Positions 1 through 11,600 of a DNA stretch of 64,000 nt are shown here, piece by piece. The notes under the pieces are model-generated. The model was not told the DNA's origin, made no database searches, and was given only the letters and a program-made list of their open reading frames with translations. The position numbers and the translations under genes were made by a program. Source of the DNA: Heliopora coerulea (Eukaryota > Cnidaria > Anthozoa > Scleralcyonacea > Helioporidae); contig JASJOG010000620.1 of assembly GCA_030142905.1 (NCBI GenBank), forward strand, positions 22,735 through 86,734. The letters run 5' to 3'. Every line of letters starts with the position of its first letter. Position 1 is the stretch's first letter.

Positions 1-68
1 CAGACGGGGATCGAACCCGCAACCTTCTCATCACCGGTTAGACGCTCTAACCATTGAGCTACCGAGGC
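1..68 (-). tRNA. tRNA-Thr(GGT)-like copy 1, 3' end outside window
   Basis: Acceptor 5' strand GCCTCGG, a paired D-stem (GCTC/GAGC) and a T-arm are present. The last five bases of the 3' end lie before the window. The anticodon loop reads CCGGTGA (C at position 33, G at 37). Confidence 0.5.
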
Positions 69-237
69 TCAGATGGCGAGCTAAGTTGCAAATTCGATAT
101 ATATATGTGCGAGCTAAGCGGAAGCCACTATATATTGATAATGATTGAAGCAGTTTGATGTTTAGGAAACATAAGAGCTTGGATATATTGAAGTAGATGA
201 ACGATCTCCAAGCTCGATACTCAGAAAATGATATCTG

Positions 238-310
238 AGCCCCAGACGGGGATCGAACCCGCAACCTTCTCATGACCGGTTAGACGCTGTAACCATTGAG
301 CTACCGAGGC
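238..310 (-). tRNA. tRNA-Thr(GGT)-like copy 2
   Basis: The acceptor stem pairs over 7 bp with wobbles and the T-stem is paired. Anticodon loop is CCGGTCA. The D-stem has a C-C mismatch because the copy reads ACAGC instead of AGAGC. Confidence 0.45.
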
Positions 311-479
311 TCAGATGGCGAGCTAAGTTGCAAATTCGATATATATATGTGCGACCTAAGCGGAAGCCACTATATATTGATAATGATCGAAGCAGTTTGA
401 TGTTTAGGAAACATGAGAGCTTGGATATATTGAAGTAGATGAACGATCTCCAAGCTCGATACTCAGAAAATGATATCTG

Positions 480-552
480 AGCCCCAGACGGGGATCGAAC
501 CCGCAACCTTCTCATGACCGGTTAGACGCTGTAGCCATTGAGCTACCGAGGC
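480..552 (-). tRNA. tRNA-Thr(GGT)-like copy 3
   Basis: Intact acceptor and T-arm; the D-stem has the same C-C mismatch, plus a D-loop substitution (GGCTA). Confidence 0.45.
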
Positions 553-721
553 TCAGATGGCGAGCTAAGTTGCAAATTCGATATATATATGTGCAAGCTA
601 AGCGGAGGCCACTATATATTGATAATGATTGAAGCAGTTTGATGTTTAGGAAACATGAGAGCTTGGATATATTGAAGTAGATGAACGATCTCCAAGCTCG
701 ATACTCAGAAAATGATATCTG

Positions 722-794
722 AGCCCCAGACGGGGATCGAACCCGCAACCTTCTCATCACCGGTTAGACGCTCTAACCATTGAGCTACCGAGGC
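722..794 (-). tRNA. tRNA-Thr(GGT)-like copy 4, well-formed copy
   Basis: Acceptor, D- and T-stems all pair. Anticodon loop is CCGGTGA. The remaining defect, shared by the family, is an A30-G40 mismatch in the anticodon stem. Confidence 0.55.
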
Positions 795-963
795 TCAGAT
801 GGCGAGCTAAGTTGCAAATTCGATATATATATGTGCGAGCTAAGCGGAAACCACTATATATTGATAATGATTGAAGCAGTTTGATGTTTAGGAAACATGA
901 GTGCTTCGATATATTGAAGTAGACGAACGATCTCGAAGCTCGATTCTCAGAAAATGATATCTG

Positions 964-1036
964 AGCCGCAGACAGGGATCGAACCCGCAACCTTCTCATC
1001 ACCGGTTAGACGCTCTAACCATTGAGCTACCGAGGC
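964..1036 (-). tRNA. tRNA-Thr(GGT)-like copy 5
   Basis: The 3' acceptor strand is CTGCGGC, giving a T4-C69 mismatch. The T-stem gains a G-T wobble; the D-stem is intact. Confidence 0.45.
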
Positions 1037-1205
1037 TCAGATGGCGAGCTAAGTTGCAAATTCGATATATATATGTGCGAGCTAAGCGGAAGCCACTATA
1101 TATTGATAATGATTGAAGCAGTTTGATGTTTAGGAAACATGAGAGCTTGGATATATTGAAGTAGATGAACGATCTCCAAGCTCGATACTCAGAAAATGAT
1201 ATCTG

Positions 1206-1278
1206 AGCCCCAGACGGGGATCGAACCCGCAACCTTCTCATCACCGGTTAGACGCTCTAACCATTGAGCTACCGATGC
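1206..1278 (-). tRNA. tRNA-Thr(GGT)-like copy 6
   Basis: The 5' acceptor strand is GCATCGG, with one mismatch at position 3. D- and T-arms are intact. Confidence 0.45.
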
Positions 1279-1447
1279 TAAGATGGCGAGCTAAGTTGCA
1301 AATTCGATATATATATGTGCGACCTAAGCGGAAGCCACTATATATTGATAATGATTGAAGCAGTTTGATGTTTAGGAAACATGAGAGCTTGGATATATTG
1401 AAGTAGATGAACGATCTCCAAGCTCGATACTCAGAAAATGATATCTG

Positions 1448-1520
1448 AGCCCCAGACGGGGATCGAACCCGCAACCTTCTCATGACCGGTTAGACGCTGT
1501 AACCATTGAGCTACCGAGGC
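1448..1520 (-). tRNA. tRNA-Thr(GGT)-like copy 7
   Basis: Acceptor and T-arm intact; the D-stem has the C-C mismatch form. Confidence 0.45.
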
Positions 1521-1689
1521 TCAGATGGCGAGCTAAGTTGCAAATTCGATATATATATGTGCGACCTAAGAGGAAGCCACTATATATTGATAATGATTGA
1601 AGCAGTTTGATGTTTAGGAAACATGAGAGCTTGGATATATTGAAGTAGATGAACGATCTCCAAGCTCGATACTTAGAAAATGATATCTG

Positions 1690-1762
1690 AGCCACAGACG
1701 GGGATCGAACCCGCAACCTTCTGATGACCGGTTAGACGCTGTAACCATTGAGCTACCGAGGC
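1690..1762 (-). tRNA. tRNA-Thr(GGT)-like copy 8
   Basis: Three defects: an acceptor mismatch (CTGTGGC), a D-stem mismatch and anticodon-stem position 40 = C. Likely a pseudogene. Confidence 0.4.
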
Positions 1763-1931
1763 TCCGATGGTGAGCTAAGTTGCAAATTCGATATATATAT
1801 GTGAGACTTAAGCGGAAGCCACTATATATTGATTATGATTGAAGCAGTTTGATGTTTAGGAAACATGAGAGCTTGGATATATTGAAGAAGATGAACGATC
1901 TCCAAGCTCGATACTCAGAAAATGATATCTG

Positions 1932-2004
1932 AGCCCCAGACGGGGATCGAAACCGCAACCTTCTCATGACCGGTTAGACGCTCTAACCATTGACCTACCG
2001 AGAC
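1932..2004 (-). tRNA. tRNA-Thr(GGT)-like copy 9, degenerate
   Basis: Changes in the T-stem (GCGGT), the D-stem (GGTC) and the acceptor strand (GTCTCGG). Likely a pseudogene. Confidence 0.35.
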
Positions 2005-2173
2005 TCAGATGGCTAGCTAAGTTGCAAATTCGATATATATATGTGCGACCTAAGCGGAAGCCACTATATATTGATAATGATTGAAGCAGTTTGATGTTTA
2101 GGAAACATGAGAGCTTGGATATATTGAAGTAGATGAACGATCTCCAAGCTCGATACTCAGAAAATGATATCTG

Positions 2174-2246
2174 AGCCCACGACGTGGATCGAACCCGCAA
2201 CCTTCTCATGACCGGTTAGACGCTCTAACCGTTGAGCTATCGAGGC
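2174..2246 (-). tRNA. tRNA-Thr(GGT)-like copy 10, degenerate
   Basis: The acceptor strands GCCTCGA and CGTGGGC no longer pair well, and the T-stem has one mismatch. Likely a pseudogene. Confidence 0.35.
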
Positions 2247-2415
2247 TCAGATGGCGAGCTAAGTTGCAAATTCGATATATATATGTGCGACCTAAGCGGA
2301 AGCCACTATATATTGATAATGATTGAAGCAGTTTGATGTTTAGGAAACATAAGAGCTTGGATATATTGAAGTAGATGAACGATCTCCAAGCTCGATACTC
2401 AGAAAATGATATCTG

Positions 2416-2488
2416 AGCCCCAGACGGGGATCGAACCCGCAACCTTCTCATGACCGGTTAGACTCTGTAACCATTGAGCTACCGAGGC
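2416..2488 (-). tRNA. tRNA-Thr(GGT)-like copy 11
   Basis: Acceptor and T-arm intact; the D-stem 3' strand is CAGA, so it pairs poorly. Confidence 0.4.
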
Positions 2489-2657
2489 TCAGATGGCGAG
2501 CTAAGTTGCAAATTCGATATATATATGTGCGACCTAAGCGGAAGCCACTATATATTGATAATGATTGAAGCAGTTTGATGTTTAGGAAACATGAGAGCTT
2601 GGATATATTGAAGAAGATGAACGATCTCCAAGCTCGATACTCAGAAAGAGATATCTG

Positions 2658-2730
2658 AGCCACAGACGGGGATCGAACCCGCAACCTTCTGATGACCGGT
2701 TAGACGCTGTAACCATTGAGCTACCGAGGC
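2658..2730 (-). tRNA. tRNA-Thr(GGT)-like copy 12
   Basis: Acceptor mismatch (CTGTGGC), D-stem mismatch and position 40 = C. The TTTT stop after the 3' end is lost in this unit (CTCTTTCTG). Likely a pseudogene. Confidence 0.35.
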
Positions 2731-2899
2731 TCAGATGGCGAGTTAAGTTGCAAATTCGATATATATATGTGCGAGCTAAGCGGAAGCCACTATATATTGA
2801 TAATGATTGAAGCAGTTTGATGTTTAGGAAACATGAGAGCTTGGATATATTGAAGTAGATGAACGATCTCCCAGCTCGATACTCAGAAAATGATATCTG

Positions 2900-2972
2900 A
2901 GACCCAGACGTGGATCGAACCCGCAACCTTCTGATGACCGGTTAGACACTCTAACCATTGAGCTACCGGGGC
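2900..2972 (-). tRNA. tRNA-Thr(GGT)-like copy 13
   Basis: Acceptor strands GCCCCGG and CTGGGTC leave one mismatch. The D-stem uses a G-T wobble (GAGT). Confidence 0.4.
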
Positions 2973-3141
2973 TCAGATGGCGAGCTAAGTTGCAAATTCG
3001 ATATATATATGTGCAACCTAAGCGGAAGCCACTATATATTGATAATGATTGAAGCAGTTTGATGTTTAGGAAACATGAGAGCTTGGATATATTGAAGTAG
3101 ATGAACGATCTCCAAGCTCGATACTCAGAAAATGATATCTG

Positions 3142-3214
3142 AGCCCCAGACCGGGATCGAACCCGCAACCTTCTCATGACCTGTTAGACGCTCTAACCAT
3201 TGAGCTACCGAGAC
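3142..3214 (-). tRNA. tRNA-Thr(GGT)-like copy 14
   Basis: The anticodon loop is CAGGTCA (A at position 33) and the acceptor begins GTCTCGG. The D-stem is intact. Confidence 0.4.
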
Positions 3215-3383
3215 TCAGATGGTGAGCTAAGTTGCAAATTCAATATATATATGTGCGACCTAAGCGGAAGCCACTATATATTGATAATGATTGAAGCAGT
3301 TTGATGTTTAGGAAACATGAGAGCTTGGATATATTGAAGTAGATGAACGATCTCCAAGCTCGATACTCAGAAAATGATATCTG

Positions 3384-3456
3384 AGCCCCAGACGGGGATC
3401 GAACCCGCAACCTTCTGATGACCGGTTAGACACTCTAACCATTGAGCTACCGAGGC
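3384..3456 (-). tRNA. tRNA-Thr(GGT)-like copy 15
   Basis: Acceptor and T-arm intact; D-stem has a G-T wobble; position 40 = C. Confidence 0.45.
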
Positions 3457-3625
3457 TCAGATGGCGAGCTAAGTTGCAAATTCGATATATATATGTGCAA
3501 CCTAAGCGGAAGCCACTATATATTGATAATGATTGAAGCAGTTTGATGTTTAGGAAACATGAGAGCTTGGATATATTGAAGTAGATGAACGATCTCCAAG
3601 CTCGATACTCAGAAAATGATATCTG

Positions 3626-3698
3626 AGCCCCAGACGGGGATCGAACCCGCAACCTTCGGATGACCGGTTAGACGCTCTAACCATTGAGCTACCGAGAC
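3626..3698 (-). tRNA. tRNA-Thr(GGT)-like copy 16
   Basis: The anticodon stem has two mismatches (3' strand TCCGA) and the acceptor begins GTCTCGG. Likely a pseudogene. Confidence 0.35.
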
Positions 3699-3867
3699 TC
3701 AGATGGCGAGCTAAGTTGCAAATTCGATATATATATGTGCGACCTAAGCTGAAGCCACTATATATTGATAATGATTGAAGCAGTTTGATGTTTAGGAAAC
3801 ATGAGAGCTTGGATATATTGAAGTAGATGAACGATCTCCAAGCTCGATACTCAGAAAATGATATCTG

Positions 3868-3940
3868 AGCCCCAGACGGGGATCGAAACCGTAACCTTCT
3901 GATGACCGGTTAGACGCTGTAACCATTGAGCTACCGAGGC
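3868..3940 (-). tRNA. tRNA-Thr(GGT)-like copy 17, degenerate
   Basis: Changes in the T-stem (ACGGT), the D-stem and anticodon-stem position 40. Likely a pseudogene. Confidence 0.35.
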
Positions 3941-4109
3941 TCCGAAGGCGAGCTAAGTTGCAAATTCGATATATATATGTTCGACCTAAGCTGAAGCCAC
4001 TATATATTGATAATGATTGAAGCAGTTTGATGTTTAGGAAACATGAGAGCTTGGATATATTGAAGTAGATGAACGATCTCCAAGCTCGATACTCAGAAAA
4101 TGATATCTG

Positions 4110-4182
4110 AGCCCCAGACGTGGATCGAACCCGCAACCTTCTGATGACCGGTTAGACGCTCTAACCGTTGAGCTATCGAGGC
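4110..4182 (-). tRNA. tRNA-Thr(GGT)-like copy 18
   Basis: The 5' acceptor strand is GCCTCGA, the T-stem has one mismatch and the D-loop is substituted. Confidence 0.35.
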
Positions 4183-4351
4183 TCAGATGGCGAGCTAAGT
4201 TGCAAATTCGATATATATATGTGCGACCTAAGCGGAAGCCACTATATATTGATAATGATTGAAGCAGTTTGATGTTTAGGAAACATGAGAGCTTGGATAT
4301 ATTGAAGTAGAAGAACGATCTCCAAGCTCGATACTCAGAAAATGATATCTG

Positions 4352-4424
4352 AGCCCCAGACGGGGATCGAACCCGCAACCTTCTCATGACCGGTTAGACG
4401 CTGTAACCATTGAGTTACCGAGGC
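4352..4424 (-). tRNA. tRNA-Thr(GGT)-like copy 19
   Basis: The D-stem is changed on both strands (ACTC and CAGC). Acceptor and T-arm are intact. Confidence 0.4.
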
Positions 4425-4593
4425 TCAGATGGCGAGCTAAGTTGCAAATTCGATATATATATGTGCGACCTAAGCGGAAGCCACTATATATTGATAATGA
4501 TTGAAGCAGTTTGATGTTTAGGAAACATGAGAGCTTGGATATATTGAAGTAGATGAACGATCTCCAAGCTCGATACTCAGAAAATGATACCTG

Positions 4594-4666
4594 AGCCCCA
4601 GACGGGGATCGAACCCGCAACATTCTGATGACCGGTTAGACGCTCTAACCATTGAGCTACCGAAGC
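4594..4666 (-). tRNA. tRNA-Thr(GGT)-like copy 20
   Basis: The acceptor begins GCTTCGG (wobble), the variable loop is AATGT and position 40 = C. Confidence 0.4.
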
Positions 4667-4835
4667 TCAGATGGCGAGCTAAGTTGCAAATTCGATATAT
4701 ATATGTGCGACCTAAGCGGAAGCCACTATATATTGATAATGATTGAAGCAGTTTGATGTTTAGGAAACATGAGAGCTTGGATATATTGAAGTAGATGAAC
4801 GATCTCCAAGCTCGATACTCAGAAAATGATATCTG

Positions 4836-4908
4836 AGCCCCAGACGGGGATCAAACCCGCAACCTTCTCATGACCGGTTAGACGCTGTAACCATTGAGCT
4901 ACCGAGGC
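4836..4908 (-). tRNA. tRNA-Thr(GGT)-like copy 21
   Basis: The T-loop reads TTTGATC, losing the invariant C of the B-box. The D-stem has the C-C mismatch form. Confidence 0.35.
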
Positions 4909-5077
4909 TCAGATGGCGAGCTAAGTTGCAAATTCGATATATATATGTGCGACCTAAGCGGAAGCCACTATATATGGATAATGATTGAAGCAGTTTGATG
5001 TTTAGGAAACATGAGAGCTTGGATATATTGAAGTAGATGAACGATCTCCAAGCTCGATACTCAGAAAATGATATCTG

Positions 5078-5150
5078 AGCCCCAGACGGGGATCGAACCC
5101 GCAACCTTCTCATCACCGGTTAGACGCTCTAACCATTGAGCTACCGAGGC
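5078..5150 (-). tRNA. tRNA-Thr(GGT)-like copy 22, well-formed copy
   Basis: Acceptor, D- and T-stems pair as in copy 4; anticodon loop CCGGTGA. Confidence 0.55.
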
Positions 5151-5319
5151 TCAGATGGCTAGCTAAGTTGCAAATTCGATATATATATGTGCGAGCTAAG
5201 CGGAAGCCACTATATATTGATAATGATTGAAGCAGTTTGATGTTTAGGAAACATGAGAGCTTGGATATATTGAAGTAGATGAACGATCTCCAAGCTCGAT
5301 ACTCAGAAAATGATATCTG

Positions 5320-5392
5320 AGCCCCAGACGGGGATCGAACCCGCAACCTTCTTATGACCGGTTAGACGCTCTAACCATTGAGCTACCGAGGC
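5320..5392 (-). tRNA. tRNA-Thr(GGT)-like copy 23, last of the array
   Basis: Acceptor, D- and T-stems pair; anticodon-stem position 40 = A. The unit carrying this copy ends at about 5536. Confidence 0.5.
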
Positions 5393-5536
5393 TCAGATGG
5401 CGAGCTAAGTTGCAAATTCGATATATATATGTGCGACCTAAGCGGAAGCCACTATATATTGATAATGATTGAAGCAGTTTGATGTTTAGGAAACATGAGA
5501 GCTTGGATATATTGAAGTAGATGAACGATCTCTAAG

Positions 5537-5610
5537 CTCGATATCCAAAAACGTGTCCTCGATATCCAAAAACGTGTCCTCGATATCCAAAAACGTGAAA
5601 TCCAAAAACG
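5537..5610. repeat. Junction between tRNA array and satellite
   Basis: A 21-bp unit (TCGATATCCAAAAACGTGTCC, one base trimmed here: TCGATATCCAAAAACGTGTC) occurs twice in full and a third time in shortened form. Its first half resembles the tRNA-array spacer (AGCTCGATA) and its second half the satellite (TCCAAAAACGTGT). It looks like a local duplication made at the joint. Confidence 0.75.
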
Positions 5611-8600
5611 TGTCCTAAACTCACCGAATATTTCTAAAATGCTCTTTTCCACCCAAACATCATAAACAAACCGAATTTCGTTGATTCGACGAGATGCTCT
5701 CAAAGTTTTTGAAACTCGCCATAAGTGCTCTATCTCGACGATATAAGACGATTAGTGAAAGGAACTTTGTAACGATTGTGACTTGATTTAGTTGCATTTG
5801 TCGAAAGTTTGCCAAACTTCGCCAATGCTTGTAAAATGATGTTTTCGAGTCAGAAGAGACGATAAAATCATTAGTTCATGGATTGGAGTTGTATTTTAAA
5901 AAATATGACAATGTCCTTAAATCCGTTCCTAATGCCTTATACGTTAAAAGCCAGAAGCATACCAGGAAGAAGGTGAAAACAAAATATGTGTGTAAAACTC
6001 AACGAATCATTCTAAAATGGTCTCATCCACCCAAATATCATAAAAAAAGCGAATTTCGTATATTCGACGACTTGCTCTAAAAGTTTCTGAAACTCGTCAA
6101 AAACGCTTTATCTCGACGAGATAAGTCGATTGAGTTAGTTGCATTTGTCGAAAGTTTGCCCAAACTTTGCCAATGCTTGTAAAATGATGTTTTCGGGTCA
6201 GAAGAGAGGATAAAAGCATTAGTTCATGGATTGGAGTTGTATTTTAAAAAATATGACAATGTCCTTAAATCTGTCCTTTATGCCTTATACGTTAAAAGCC
6301 AGAAGCATACCAGGAAGAAGGTGAAAACAAAATATGTGTGTAAAACTCAACGAATCATTCTAAAATGGTCTTATCCACCCAAATATGATAAAAAAAGCGA
6401 ATTTCGTATATTCGACGACTTGCTCTAAAAGTTTCTGAAACTCGTCAAAAACGCTTTATCTCGACGAGATAAGTCGATTGAGTTAGTTGCATTTGTCGAA
6501 AGTTTGCCCAAACTTTGCCAATGCTTGTAAAATGATGTTTTCGGGTCAGAAGAGAGGATAAAAGCATTAGTTCATGGATTGGAGTTGTATTTTAAAAAAT
6601 ATGACAATGTCCTTAAATCTGTCCTTTATGCCTTATACGTTAAAAGCCTGAAGAATACCAGGAAGGAGGTGAAAACCATATAGGTGGGCAAAACTCACCG
6701 AATCTTTCTAAAATGGTCTTATCCACCCAAATATCATAAAAAAACCCGAATTTCGTTGATTCGACGAGATGCTCTAAAAGTTTCTGAAACTCGTCAAAAA
6801 CGCTTTATCTCGACGAGATAAGACGATTGAGTTAGTTGCATTAGTCGAAAGTTTGCCAAACTTCGCCAATGCTTGAAAAATGATCTTTTCGGGTCAGGCT
6901 ACAGGATAAAAGTGTTAGTTCATGGATTAGAGACGTATTTTAGAAAGTATGGCAACATGCTGAAATCTGGCCATTAAGCTTTATACGTTAAAATCCAGAA
7001 GTATAGCTAGAAACAGGTGAAATCCAAAAACGTGTCCTAAACTCACCGAATATTTCTAAAATGCTCTTTTCCACCCAAACATCATAAACAAACCGAATTT
7101 CGTTGATTCGACGAGATGCTCTCAAAGTTTTTGAAACTCGCCATAAGTGCTCTATCTCGACGATATAAGACGATTAGTGAAAGGAACTTTGTAACGATTG
7201 TGACTTGATTTAGTTGCATTTGTCGAAAGTTTGCCAAACTTCGCCAATGCTTGTAAAATGATGTTTTCGAGTCAGAAGAGACGATAAAATCATTAGTTCA
7301 TGGATTGGAGTTGTATTTTAAAAAATATGACAATGTCCTTAAATCCGTTCCTAATGCCTTATACGTTAAAAGCCAGAAGCATACCAGGAAGAAGGTGAAA
7401 ACAAAATATGTGTGTAAAACTCAACGAATCATTCTAAAATGGTCTTATCCACCCAAATATGATAAAAAAAGCGAATTTCGTATATTCGACGACTTGCTCT
7501 AAAAGTTTCTGAAACTCGTCAAAAACGCTTTATCTCGACGAGATAAGTCGATTGAGTTAGTTGCATTTGTCGAAAGTTTGCCCAAACTTTGCCAATGCTT
7601 GTAAAATGATGTTTTCGGGTCAGAAGAGAGGATAAAAGCATTAGTTCATGGATTGGAGTTGTATTTTAAAAAATATGACAATGTCCTTAAATCTGTCCTT
7701 TATGCCTTATACGTTAAAAGCCTGAAGAATACCAGGAAGGAGGTGAAAACCATATAGGTGGGCAAAACTCACCGAATCTTTCTAAAATGGTCTTATCCAC
7801 CCAAATATCATAAAAAAACCCGAATTTCGTTGATTCGACGAGATGCTCTAAAAGTTTCTGAAACTCGTCAAAAATGCTTTATCTCGACGAGATAAGACGA
7901 TTGAGTTAGTTGCATTAGTCGAAAGTTTGCCAAACTTCGCCAATGCTTGAAAAATGATCTTTTCGGGTCAGGCTACAGGATAAAAGTGTTAGTTCATGGA
8001 TTAGAGACATATTTTAGAAAGTATGGCAACTTGTGTTCGGTTGTGACTTGAGTTAGTTGCATTTGTCGAAAGTTTGCATAACTTCGCCAATGCTTGTAAA
8101 ATGATCTTCTCGGGTCAGGCTACAGGGTGAAAGCGTTAGTTCATGGATTGGAATCGTATTTTAGAAAGTACGGCAACGTGCTCAAATCTCGCTCTTAAGC
8201 CTAATACGTTAAAAGGCTGAAGCATACCAGGAAAGAGGCGAAAACCAAATAGGTGTGCTAAACTCACCGAATCTTTCTAAAATGGTCTTATCTACCCAAA
8301 TATCATAAAACAAACCGAATTTCGTTAATTCGACGAGTTGCTCTCAAAGTTTTTATTACACGCCATAAGTGCTTCTATCTCGACGAGATAGAACGATTAG
8401 TGAAAGGAACCACGTAACGGTTGTAACTTGAGTTAGTTGCATTTGTCGAATGTTTTCCAAACTTCGCCAAAATTTGTAAAATGTTCTTTTCGGGTTAGAA
8501 GAGATGATAAAATCATTAGTTCATGGATTGGAGTTGTATTTTAGAAAATATGGAAACGTGCTGAAATCTGGCCATTACGCCTTATACGTTAAAAGCCATA

Positions 8601-11600
8601 AGTATAGCTAGAAAAAGGTGAAATCCAAAAACTTGTGCTAAACTCGTCGAATATTTCTAAAATTTTCTTTTCCACCCAAACATAATAAAATAAACCGAAT
8701 TTCGTTGATTCGACGAGATGCTTTCAAATTTTTTGAAACTCGCCATAAGTGCTCTATCTCGACGAGATAGAACGATTAGTAAAAGGACCAGTGTAACGGT
8801 TGTGACTTGAGTTAGTTTCAATTGTCGAAAGTTTCCAAACTTCGCCAAAACTTGTAAAATGATCTTTTCGGGTATGAAGAGATGATAAAATCATTAGTTC
8901 ATGGATTGGATTGCGATTTTAGAAAATATGGCAATGTCCTTAAATCTGTCCCTTATGCCTTGTACGTTATAAGCCAGAAGCATACCAGAAAGGAAGCGAA
9001 AACCAAATAGGTCTGCTAAACCGAATCTTTCTAAAATGGCCTTATCCACCCAAATATCATAAAACAAACCGAATTTCGTCGATTCGACGATTTGCTCTAA
9101 AAGTTTCTGAAACTCGTCCAAAACGCTTAATCTCAACCAGATATGAGGATTAGTAAAAGGAACAGTGTAACAGTTCTGACTTGAGTTAGTTGCATGGGTC
9201 GAAAGTTCGCCAAACTTCGCCAAAACTTGTAAAATGATCTTTTCGGGTCAGAAGAGATGATAAAATCATTAGTTCATGGATTGGAGTTGTATTTTAGAAA
9301 ATATGGCAATGTCCTTAAATCTGTCCCTTATGCCTTATACGTTAAAAGCCAGAAGCACACCAGGAAGGAGGCGGAACCAAATAGGTGTGCTAAACTCACC
9401 GAATCTTTCTAAAATGGTCTTATCTACCCAAATATCATAAAACAAACCGAATTTCGTCGATTCGACGATTTGCTCTAAACGTTTCTGAAACTCGTCCAAA
9501 ACGCTTTATCTCGACGAGATAAGACGATTAGTGAAAGGAACGGTGTAACGGTTGTGACTTGAGTTAGTTGCATTTGTCGAAAGTATGCGAAACTTCGCCA
9601 ATGCTTGTAAAATGATCTTCTCGGGTCAGGCTACAGGGTGAAAGCGTTAGTTCATGGATTGGAGTCGTATTTTAGAAAGTACGGCAACGTGCTCAAATCT
9701 CGCTCTTAAGCCTTATACGTTAAAAGCCAGACGCATACCTAGAAAGAGATGAAATCCAAATACGTGTACTAAACTCACCCAATGCTTCTAAAATGGTCTT
9801 TTCCACCCAAACATCATAAAACAAACCGAATTTCATCGATTCGACGAGTTACTCTCAAAGTTATTGATACTCGCCATAACTGCTCTATCTCGACGAGATA
9901 GAACTATTAGTAAAAGGAACGGTGTACCGGTTGTGACTTGAGTTAGTTGCATTTGTCGAAAGTTTGCCAAACTTCGCCAATACTTGTAAAATGTTCTTTT
10001 CGGGTCAGAAGAGAGGTTGAAAGCGTTAGTTCATGGATTGGAGTCGTATTTTAGAAAATATGGCAACGTGGTGAAATCTGGCCTTTAAGCCTTATACGTT
10101 AAAAGCCATAAGTATAGCTAGAAACAGGTGAAATTCAAAAACGTGTGCTAAACTCGCCGAATACTTCTAAAATGGTCTTTTCCACCCAAACATCATAAAA
10201 CAAACCGAATTTCGTCGATTCGACGAGTTACTCTCAAAGTTATTGATACTCGCCATAACTGCTCTATCTCGACGAGATAGAACTATTAGTAAAAGGAACG
10301 GTGTACCGGTTGTGACTTGAGTTAGTTGCATTTGTCGAAAGTTTGCCAAACTTTGCCAATACTTGTAAAATGTTCTTTTCGGGTCAGATGAGAGGTTGAA
10401 AGCGTTAGTTCATGGATTGGAGTCGTATTTTAGAAAATATGGCAACGTGGTGAAATCTGGCCTTTAAGCCTTATACGTTAAAAGCCATAAGTATAGCTAG
10501 AAACAGGTGAAATTCAAAAACGTGTGCTAAACTCGCCGAATACTTCTAAAATGGTCTTTTCCACCCAAACATCATAAAACAAACCGAATTTCTTTGATTC
10601 GACGGGATGCTCTCAAAGTTTTTAAAACTCGCCATAAGTTCTCTATCTCGACGAGATAGAACGATTAGTAAAAGGAACAGTGTAACGGTTGTGACTTGAG
10701 TTAGTTGTATTTGTCGAAAGTTTGCCAAACTTCGCCAATGCTATTAAAATTATCTTTTCGGGTCAGGCTACAGGGTGAAAGCGTTAGTTCATGGATTGGA
10801 GTCGTATTTTAGAAAATATGGCAACGTGCTGTAATATGGCCCTTAAGCTTTTCACGTTATAAGTCATAAGTTTAAATATTAAGAAGTGAAAATCAAATAG
10901 ATGTGCTAAACTCACCCAATGCTTCTAAAATAGTCTTTTCCACCGAAACATCATAAAACAAACCGAATTTCGTTGATTCGACGTATTGCTCTCAAAGTTT
11001 TTCCATCTCGTCAAAAACGCTTTATCTCGACGAGATAAACCGATTAGTGAAAGCAACGGTGTAACGGTTGTGACTTGAGTTAGTTGCATTTGTCGAAAGT
11101 TTGCCAAACTTCGACAATACTTGTAAAATGTTCTTTTCGGGTCAGAATAGAGGGTCAAAGCGTTAGTTCATGGATTGGAGTCGTATTTTAGAAAAAATGG
11201 CAACGTGCTGAAATCTGGCCCGTAAGCCTTTCACGTTATAAGCCATAAGTATAGCTATTAAGAGGTGAAATCCAAATACGTGTGCTAAACTTACCGAATC
11301 TTTCTAAAATCGTCTTATCCACCCAAATATCATAAAACAAACCGAATTTCGTCGATTCGACGACTTGCTCTAAAAGTTTCTGAAACTCGTCCAAAACGCT
11401 TTATCTCGACGTGATAAAAGGATTAGTAAAAGGAACAGTGTAACAGTTCTCACTTGAGTTAGTTGCATTTGTCGAAAGTTTGCCAAACTTTGCCAAAACT
11501 TGTAAAATGATCTTTTCGGGTCAGAAGAGATGATAAAATCATTAGTTCATGGATTGGAGTTGTATTTTAGAAAATATGGCAATGTCCTTAAATCTGTCCC

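Larger units (their letters stand above)
1..5536 (-). repeat. 242-bp tandem array carrying tRNA-like genes
   Basis: The unit recurs 23 times with a spacing of exactly 242 bp: the tRNA 3' ends fall at 238, 480, 722 and so on to 5320, with no indel. Copies differ by scattered substitutions. Read on the minus strand, each unit has a TATATATATA run about 30-40 bp before a 73-nt tRNA-like sequence. The tRNA-like part has A-box (TAGCTCAATGG) and B-box (GGTTCGATCC) sequences. A TTTT run about 10 nt past the 3' end could stop RNA polymerase III. The remaining ~170 bp of spacer has no recognised gene. About 80-aa open frames cross every unit, but 242 is not a multiple of 3 and they run antisense through the tRNA, so I treat them as artefacts. 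Confidence 0.9.

Noticed and set aside
1..5346. Twenty-odd overlapping 77-117 aa frames on the minus strand
   Set aside because: They repeat with the 242-bp unit, change frame from unit to unit and run through the tRNA-like genes. Conservation follows from the array, not coding.
5883..11158. Repeated 60-109 aa frames such as MELYFKKYDNVLKS and MANFRQMQLTQ
   Set aside because: They occur once per satellite monomer, vary in length, and lack any start context or neighbours of a gene. Same for blocks at 29-34 kb and 48-58 kb.
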